The notes under the pieces are model-generated. The model had not been told where the DNA came from, did not search any database, and saw only the letters and a program-made list of their open reading frames with translations. The position numbers and the translations under genes were made by a program. 10,017 nt of DNA from Gammaproteobacteria bacterium (GTDB lineage Bacteria; Pseudomonadota; Gammaproteobacteria; Xanthomonadales; Xanthomonadaceae). Location of the stretch: NCBI GenBank assembly GCA_012510865.1, contig JAAZHF010000161.1:1-10017 (forward strand), in the 5' to 3' direction. This document shows positions 5,803-10,017 of this stretch, in pieces; position 1 is the first letter of the stretch, and every line of letters starts with the position of its first letter.

Positions 5803-6555
5803 TCAGTCGACGTCCTTCCAGTATTCCTTCTTCAGCAGCCACGCGAGGAAGGTGAAGAACGCAAGGAACAGGATGACCCAGACGCCGATCGCGTCGCGCT
5901 TGAGGGCGATCGGCTCGCCGGCGTACTCGAGGAACGCGGTGATGTCGCGCACCGCCTGGTCGAACTCCGCGCCGTCCATGGTTCCGGGCGTGGCCACTTC
6001 GAGGCGGTCGATCACGGGATCGCCGGTGGCCTCGTCCCTGCCGCCGTAGACCGGCCGCTGGACGCCCTGGAGCTCCCAGAGCACGTTCGGCATCGACGCG
6101 TTCGGGAACACGGTGTTGTTCCATCCCAGAGGGCGCTCGTCGTCGATGTAGAACGACTTGAGGTAGCTGAAGATCCAGTCGGGGCCGCGGACGCGAGAGG
6201 TCAGGCTCAGGTCCGGCGGCACGGTGCCGAACCACTGCGCCGCGCCCTCGGCCGGCATCGCGCTGAGGATGTGCTCGCCGAACTTGGCGCCGGTGAAGTT
6301 GAGGTTCTCCATCACCTCCTGCTCGCCCAGGCCGAGGTCCTCGGCCATGCGCGAATAGCGCAGGTACTTCAGCGAATGGCATGCCGAGCAGTAGTTCATG
6401 TACAGCTTGGCGCCGCGCTGCAGCGACGCGCGGTCGCCGAGGTCGGTGCCGGCCTGCTGGAGGCCCGCGCCCCCGGCGGCGAGCGCCGAGAACGAGAGCA
6501 GCATGGCGGCGGCGAAACCGGCGGCGCGGCCGATCAGGGTCATGGGCTTAGTCAT
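5803..6555 (-). CDS. petC: Cytochrome c1 subunit of the cytochrome bc1 complex
   Basis: A 250-residue cytochrome c1, which accepts electrons from the Rieske centre and passes them to soluble cytochrome c on the periplasmic side. A Sec signal peptide (~1-27, cleavage near ALAAG) is followed by the covalent haem site CSACH (56-60). Further on are PPDLSLTSRVRGPDWIFSYL (113-132) and NASMPNVLWELQG (152-164), whose M155 is the probable axial ligand. A C-terminal transmembrane anchor (~222-241) ends in the basic tail KKEYWKDVD. The gene overlaps the 3' end of petB by 8 nt, so it is translationally coupled; upstream pairing to the ribosome is weak (GGAACGGG). The separately encoded, ~250-residue c1 shows this is not the fused cytochrome b/c1 form. 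Confidence 0.97.
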   Translation of the reverse strand: MTKPMTLIGRAAGFAAAMLLSFSALAAGGAGLQQAGTDLGDRASLQRGAKLYMNYCSACHSLKYLRYSRMAEDLGLGEQEVMENLNFTGAKFGEHILSAMPAEGAAQWFGTVPPDLSLTSRVRGPDWIFSYLKSFYIDDERPLGWNNTVFPNASMPNVLWELQGVQRPVYGGRDEATGDPVIDRLEVATPGTMDGAEFDQAVRDITAFLEYAGEPIALKRDAIGVWVILFLAFFTFLAWLLKKEYWKDVD

Positions 6556-7807
6556 GCGTCGTCACCCGTTCCGGAACCGGCCTGGTGGCGTCGAGCCTGG
6601 TCCACAGCGGCATCGTGATGAAGAAGGCGAAGTAGTAGAAGGTCAGGAAACGGCCGACGATGGTCTCGACCGGGTCGGTGCCGGGGCCGGCGCCGATCTT
6701 GCCCGGCCACACGAAGCTCAGCGCGAACAGGCCGAGCAGCAGCTTCGACAGCCAGCCGCGGTAGCGGTACGAGCGGACCTTGGCGCGGTCGAGCCAGGGC
6801 ACCAGGAACAGGATCATGATCGCGCCGAACATGACCATCACGCCGCCGAGCCTGGCGGGGACCACCCGCAGCATCGCGTAGTAGGGCGTGTAGTACCACA
6901 CCGGCTTGATGTGCTGCGGCGTCACCAGGCGGTTCGCCTCGGGGAAGTTGTCGTGCTCGAGGAACCAGCCGCCGAAGGCGGGCGCGAAGAAGATGATGAA
7001 GGCCGCGATCATCAGGAAGAAGCCCACGCCCACCAGGTCCTTGACCGTGTAGTACGGGTGGAACGGGATGCTGTCCTTCGGCGCGGCGGGCGACCAGCGG
7101 TTGCCCTTCGGCCCCTTCTTGATGTCGACGCCGTCGGGGTTGTTCGACCCGACCTCGTGCAGCGCGCCCAGGTGCAGGACCACCAGCAGCAGCAGGACCA
7201 GCGGCAGCGCGATCACGTGGAGCGCGAAGAAGCGGTTGAGGGTCGCGTCGCTGGGCAGGTAGTCGCCCATGATCCACTCGACCAGGCCGTTGCCGATCAC
7301 GGGGATCGCGCCGAACAGCGAGATGATCACCTTCGCGCCCCAGAACGACATCTGGCCCCAGGGCAGCACGTAGCCCAGGAAGGCCTCGGCCATCAGCACC
7401 AGGTAGATCAGCATGCCGAGGATCCACACCAGCTCGCGCGGCTTCTGGTACGAGCCGTACATCAGGCCGCGGAACATGTGCAGGTAGACGACGATGAAGA
7501 ACAGCGAGGCCCCGGTCGAGTGCATGTACCGGATCAGCCAGCCCCACTCGACGTCGCGCATGATGTACTCGACCGAGCTGAACGCCTCGGCCGCGGACGG
7601 CTTGTAGTGCATCGTCAGGAAGATGCCGGTGACGATCTGGTTGACCAGCACCAGCAGCGCCAGCGAGCCGAAGTAGTACCAGAGGTTGAAGTTCTTCGGC
7701 GCGTAGTACTCGGTCATGTGCTTCCGGTACATCGGCATCATGCCCGGCGCGCGGTCGTTGACCCAGTCCATCACCGTGTTCGCGGTGCGCGTGATCACGT
7801 TCGACAT
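6548..7807 (-). CDS. petB: Cytochrome b subunit of the cytochrome bc1 complex
   Basis: A 419-residue full-length (N- plus C-terminal domain) cytochrome b with about eight transmembrane helices, carrying haems bL and bH and both quinone sites. Bis-histidine ligands are H96 (RYMHSTGAS) and H110 (YLHMFRG) in helix B, and H197 (FALHVIALP) and H212 (VVLHLGALH) in helix D. GYVLPWGQMSFWGAKVI (145-161) is the conserved cd1 region and HEVGSNNPDG (217-226) follows helix D. The Qo motif reads PVWY (302-305) in place of PEWY. The start ATG at 7807 lies 3 bp after the natural petA stop; an AGGGGG lies some 14 bases before it. The TAA stop is overlapped by the petC start. Confidence 0.98.
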   Translation of the reverse strand: MSNVITRTANTVMDWVNDRAPGMMPMYRKHMTEYYAPKNFNLWYYFGSLALLVLVNQIVTGIFLTMHYKPSAAEAFSSVEYIMRDVEWGWLIRYMHSTGASLFFIVVYLHMFRGLMYGSYQKPRELVWILGMLIYLVLMAEAFLGYVLPWGQMSFWGAKVIISLFGAIPVIGNGLVEWIMGDYLPSDATLNRFFALHVIALPLVLLLLVVLHLGALHEVGSNNPDGVDIKKGPKGNRWSPAAPKDSIPFHPYYTVKDLVGVGFFLMIAAFIIFFAPAFGGWFLEHDNFPEANRLVTPQHIKPVWYYTPYYAMLRVVPARLGGVMVMFGAIMILFLVPWLDRAKVRSYRYRGWLSKLLLGLFALSFVWPGKIGAGPGTDPVETIVGRFLTFYYFAFFITMPLWTRLDATRPVPERVTTHD

Positions 7808-7810
7808 GGC

Positions 7811-8446
7811 TTACGCGGCCCCCTGCGGATCGACGCCGACGACGATCGTGTTGTCGTCGACGAAATGGTGCGGCGGCACCACGAGGTTGGTCGGCGCCGG
7901 CACGCCCTGGTACACGCGCCCCGCCATGTCGAACTTCGACTTGTGGCAGGGGCAGAACTACCCGCCCTTCCACTCCGGGTCGAACGGCGCCGGGCCGATC
8001 TGCGCCACCATCTCGGGCGAGCAGCCCAGGTGGGTGCACAGGCCGACGAGCACCGAGCTCTCGGGCTTGAGGGAGCGCAGCTCGGGGCTGGCCTCGCGGA
8101 TGTAGTCGGGCTGCTGCTCGACGTTCTCGGACTCGGGGTCGCGCAGCTGGTCGTTGAGCGTGGGCAGCGCCTGCAGGATGGCCTGCGAGCGCTTCACGAT
8201 CCAGATCGGCTGGCCGCGCCACTCGAGGATCATGCGCTCGCCCTCGGCCAGGGCGCTGATGTCCGCGGTGACCGGCGCGCCGGCGAGCTGGGCGCGCTGG
8301 CTCGGAAACCAGCTCTTGATGAACGGAACCGCGGCCACGCCGACGCCCGCGGCGCCGACCACTGCGGTGGTGGCTGTCAGGAAGCGTCGGCGACCCGCGT
8401 CGACCGTGCCCCCCTCGACAGGATCCAGTACCCCTTCATTGCCCAT
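7811..8446 (-). pseudogene. petA: Rieske [2Fe-2S] subunit of cytochrome bc1, interrupted by an in-frame TAG
   Basis: The full frame is 211 codons, the family size, with one internal stop at codon 163. A twin-arginine signal/anchor (RRRFL at 19-23, hydrophobic 24-45) precedes the soluble domain. Cluster box I, CTHLGC, is at 137-142. The sequence then runs DPEWKGG, TAG, FCPCHKSKFDMAGRVYQG, so box II (CPCHKS, 165-170) and the last 48 codons lie after the stop in the same frame. Family members have Tyr or Phe at the stop position; TAC to TAG is a single change. Without box II two of four cluster ligands and the stabilising disulfide are lost, so the 162-residue product could not carry electrons. 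The frame ends at TAA 7813-7811, 3 bp before petB. ATG 8446 is preferred over GTG 8452 because a GGAG lies five bases upstream. It may be functional if the stop is a sequence error or is read through. Confidence 0.9.
7958..7960 (-). other. Premature in-frame TAG codon within petA
   Basis: The plus strand reads cta, that is TAG on the coding strand, between the glycine codons of EWKGG and the TTC of FCPCHKS. A tyrosine codon TAC is the expected reading and differs only at plus-strand position 7958 (C here, G expected). The stop is followed by T, not a context favourable to amber readthrough in E. coli. No frameshift or deletion accompanies it. Confidence 0.95.
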
Positions 8447-8534
8447 CGCCACTCCGAAAATCGTCCGGTCGCTGTTGTTCTGGCTGCCACGGGACGGGCG
8501 TCCGGTTCCGGAGGCCCGCCGTCAAAGACAATGA

Positions 8535-8564
8535 AGTGTAGCGGAACGGCGATTCAGGGGACAA
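8535..8564 (-). promoter_or_regulatory. Sigma70-like promoter of the petABC operon
   Basis: Read on the minus strand, a -35 element TTGTCC (8564-8559) is separated by 18 bp from a -10 element TACACT (8540-8535). It lies 88 bp upstream of the petA ATG, in the 139-bp gap between petA and the end of the lytic transglycosylase gene, and the match is good for so GC-rich a genome. It would drive petA-petB-petC and, by readthrough, sspA-sspB. This is a consensus call only. Confidence 0.6.
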
Positions 8565-8585
8565 CGTCCGGACCCCCGCGCCGCC

Positions 8586-9515
8586 TCAGTTCGCGGCCAG
8601 CTGGGTGCGGTAGCGGGCGGCGAGGATGCCGACGCGCTCGACGTAGCGCTGCGTTTCGTTGTAGGGCGGGACGCCCTTGTGGCGGTCCACCGCCCCTTCG
8701 CCGGCGTTGTAGCCGGCGGCGGCGAGGGTCAGGTCGCCGTTGAAGCGCTTGAGCAGCCACGCCAGGTACTGCACGCCGCCGCGGATGTTCTGCGACGGAT
8801 CGAATGCGTTGGCGACCCCGAAACGGTCCGCGGTGGCCGGCATCAGCTGCATGAGCCCCTGCGCGCCGACGCGCGACAGCGCGTTCGGGTTGAAGGCCGA
8901 CTCCGCGTGCATCACCGCGCGGATCACCGCCTCCTCGACCCCGAATTCCATCGCCGCGGCCTTGACCTCGGCCTCGTAGGCACTGGTGTTGAGGCGGACG
9001 TTGGCGAAGTCGAGGCCCGGCGAGCCGCAGGCGTAGCAGGTCTCGAAGAACGAATAGCGGATGGTGCGCACGGCCGATGCGCCGCCCCCGCTGGGCCGGC
9101 GGCTGGTGTAGTGGCGGACGCCGTCCTTGACATAGGAGTAGACCTGGCCCTGCACGAGGCGGCGGGTCCCGCTGCCCTGCGACGCCGCCGTGGGAGCCGC
9201 CGCCGCGCCGGCGGCACCGGTGCCCATGAAGGTCGCCGGGGCGCCGGCATCGGGCGATGCCGCCGCGACCGCCCCCGCGGCGCCGGCCCCGGGCGTGGTC
9301 GAGGGACGGCTCGGGCGCGACGGCCTGCCGGGGCGATACGTGGTGGCGACGGTGCAGTTGGCGCCCTGGATCCGCTTGCTCACGTAGCTGGTGACGCCGT
9401 CCTGGCCGTCGCAGCGGTAGATCGTGCCCGCGGCCGCCGTGGCGGGCACGGCGATGCAGGCGAGGCCGGCCACGGCCGCGCACGCGACACCCAGGATCGT
9501 CCCGAAGCGATTCAT
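8586..9515 (-). CDS. Secreted lytic transglycosylase (SLT domain) with N-terminal DUF4124-like modules
   Basis: A 309-residue exported protein predicted to cleave peptidoglycan glycan strands non-hydrolytically. A signal peptide (~1-28, ending ATAAAG) is followed by a short module [18 protein letters not shown] (31-48), a Pro/Arg then Ala/Gly low-complexity linker (60-116), and a second similar module [17 protein letters not shown] (125-141). The C-terminal SLT domain (~180-300) has [15 protein letters not shown] (200-214) with catalytic E205, [18 protein letters not shown] (217-234), [13 protein letters not shown] (243-255) and [15 protein letters not shown] (265-279). A CYAC motif (160-163) plus C35 and C54 may form periplasmic disulfides. 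The ATG at 9515 is chosen because GGAGG lies seven bases upstream and the signal peptide starts there; an upstream in-frame ATG at 9545 is unlikely. It is divergent from miaB. Confidence 0.92.
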   Translation of the reverse strand: MNRFGTILGVACAAVAGLACIAVPATAAAGTIYRCDGQDGVTSYVSKRIQGANCTVATTYRPGRPSRPSRPSTTPGAGAAGAVAAASPDAGAPATFMGTGAAGAAAAPTAASQGSGTRRLVQGQVYSYVKDGVRHYTSRRPSGGGASAVRTIRYSFFETCYACGSPGLDFANVRLNTSAYEAEVKAAAMEFGVEEAVIRAVMHAESAFNPNALSRVGAQGLMQLMPATADRFGVANAFDPSQNIRGGVQYLAWLLKRFNGDLTLAAAGYNAGEGAVDRHKGVPPYNETQRYVERVGILAARYRTQLAAN

Positions 9516-9635
9516 CCCCGCCCCTCCATCGGGCGCAGTCTCCACTGTTGGACCGGGCTTGCCAAGGCCGGCAACCGTGACCGTCTTCGAAGAAACGCCC
9601 GCGCGCGCCGGGACAGGCCAGCCCCGGGCAGGCTG

Positions 9636-9641
9636 TAGAAT
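9636..9641 (+). promoter_or_regulatory. TAGAAT -10-like element upstream of miaB
   Basis: TAGAAT in the context TGTAGAATGCGC, 43 bp before the miaB ATG, within the 169-bp divergent gap to the lytic transglycosylase gene. The -35 region is GC-rich and poorly matching. Confidence 0.45.
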
Positions 9642-9684
9642 GCGCGCCCCGGCCCGGAATCACCGCCGCGCCCCGGAGAACCCC

Positions 9685-10017
9685 ATGGATCCCGCCGCCC
9701 GCTCGCCCCGCAAGCTCTACATCCAGACCCACGGCTGCCAGATGAACGAGTACGACTCGGCCCGGATGGCCGACGTGCTGGCCGAGTCCGACGGGTTCGA
9801 ACTGACCACGAAGGCCGAGGATGCCGACGTGATCCTGGTCAATACCTGCTCGATCCGCGAAAAAGCGCAGGAGAAGGTGTTCAGCCAGCTGGGCCGGTGG
9901 AAGCACCTGAAGCAGGACGGCCGCCCGGTCCTCATCGGCGTCGGCGGCTGCGTCGCCAGCCAGGAGGGCGAGGCGATCGTGAAGCGCGCGCCCTTCGTCG
10001 ACCTGGTCTTCGGTCCG
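9685..10017 (+). CDS. miaB: tRNA-2-methylthio-N6-dimethylallyladenosine synthase MiaB, N-terminal part
   Basis: The first 111 codons of MiaB, the radical-SAM enzyme that adds the 2-methylthio group to i6A37 of tRNAs reading UNN codons. Only the N-terminal UPF0004 domain is in the window. Its three auxiliary-cluster cysteines are visible: C18 in [12 protein letters not shown]55 in [12 protein letters not shown] and C89 in [12 protein letters not shown]. The [20 protein letters not shown] stretch is near-identical to E. coli MiaB as I recall it. The radical-SAM CxxxCxxC and TRAM domain lie past the right edge. ATG 9685 is preceded by GGAG at six bases, and a TAGAAT -10 candidate lies about 43 bp upstream. 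Confidence 0.97.
   Translation, partial: MDPAARSPRKLYIQTHGCQMNEYDSARMADVLAESDGFELTTKAEDADVILVNTCSIREKAQEKVFSQLGRWKHLKQDGRPVLIGVGGCVASQEGEAIVKRAPFVDLVFGP

Noticed and set aside
7958..7960. Genome-wide reassignment of TAG as a sense (for example Tyr) codon to explain the petA stop.
   Set aside because: purK, nadC, the FHA gene and sspB all end in TAG at plausible positions; in sspB the TAG follows the conserved LRVVK C-terminus exactly, so TAG is a working stop here.
7958..7960. Selenocysteine or pyrrolysine insertion at the petA stop.
   Set aside because: The codon is TAG, not TGA, the position is an aromatic in the family, and nothing in the window resembles the required machinery; pyrrolysine is not expected in this lineage.
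6398..8743. Very long plus-strand open frame antisense to petABC.
   Set aside because: It is a compositional shadow of the GC-rich minus-strand genes: rich in His, Asp, Arg and Val with no domain, and the minus strand encodes unmistakable cytochrome b and c1.
1..10017. Insertion sequences, prophage genes, toxin-antitoxin pairs, CRISPR repeats or defence genes.
   Set aside because: All recognisable genes are housekeeping, junctions are compact, composition is uniform, and no direct-repeat array, transposase or integrase motif was seen.

Overview
The window is a dense, high-GC chromosomal stretch of a gammaproteobacterium. Its gene content (petABC followed directly by sspAB, purEK, nadC, a DUF3301 protein, miaB) and protein-level similarity point to the Xanthomonadaceae/Lysobacteraceae (Lysobacter, Luteimonas, Xanthomonas relatives). 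This is inferred from recognised protein families, not from a database search. I see no mobile element, CRISPR array, tRNA or rRNA, and no gene-free gap longer than about 170 bp.

Left block (1-2366, minus strand): purE-purK (purine synthesis, 4-nt ATGA overlap), then a monothiol CGFS glutaredoxin (grxD) and a short-chain dehydrogenase running off the left edge (4-nt GTGA overlap). Divergent from purE, a plus-strand pair follows (2426-3558): a Trm112/UPF0434-family small protein and nadC (quinolinate phosphoribosyltransferase), again with an ATGA overlap. nadC converges on a minus-strand gene for an FHA-domain protein with a C-terminal membrane segment, and the two genes share a CTAG tetranucleotide as overlapping stop codons. 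Divergent from the FHA gene is a small DUF3301-type membrane protein.

Right block (4471-8446, minus strand): the respiratory operon petA (Rieske)-petB (cytochrome b)-petC (cytochrome c1), followed by sspA and sspB (stringent starvation protein A and the ClpXP adaptor). A good sigma70-like promoter lies upstream of petA. Next come a secreted lytic transglycosylase (minus) and, divergent from it, the 5' part of miaB (tRNA ms2i6A methylthiotransferase), which runs off the right edge.

The one striking anomaly is in petA. An in-frame TAG at 7958-7960 sits where a tyrosine is expected, directly before the second [2Fe-2S] cluster-binding box. The frame then continues undamaged for 48 codons to the natural TAA, 3 bp before petB. 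Termination at the TAG would abolish cluster binding and so complex III activity, although petB and petC are intact. Explanations are a base-call error, a fresh nonsense mutation, or site-specific readthrough. Genome-wide TAG reassignment is argued against by four other genes here that end in TAG at the expected place. The rest of the window looks like ordinary housekeeping DNA; smaller observations concern a recurring TAGAAT promoter hexamer, a symmetric -10 element between divergent genes, and compact gene junctions.
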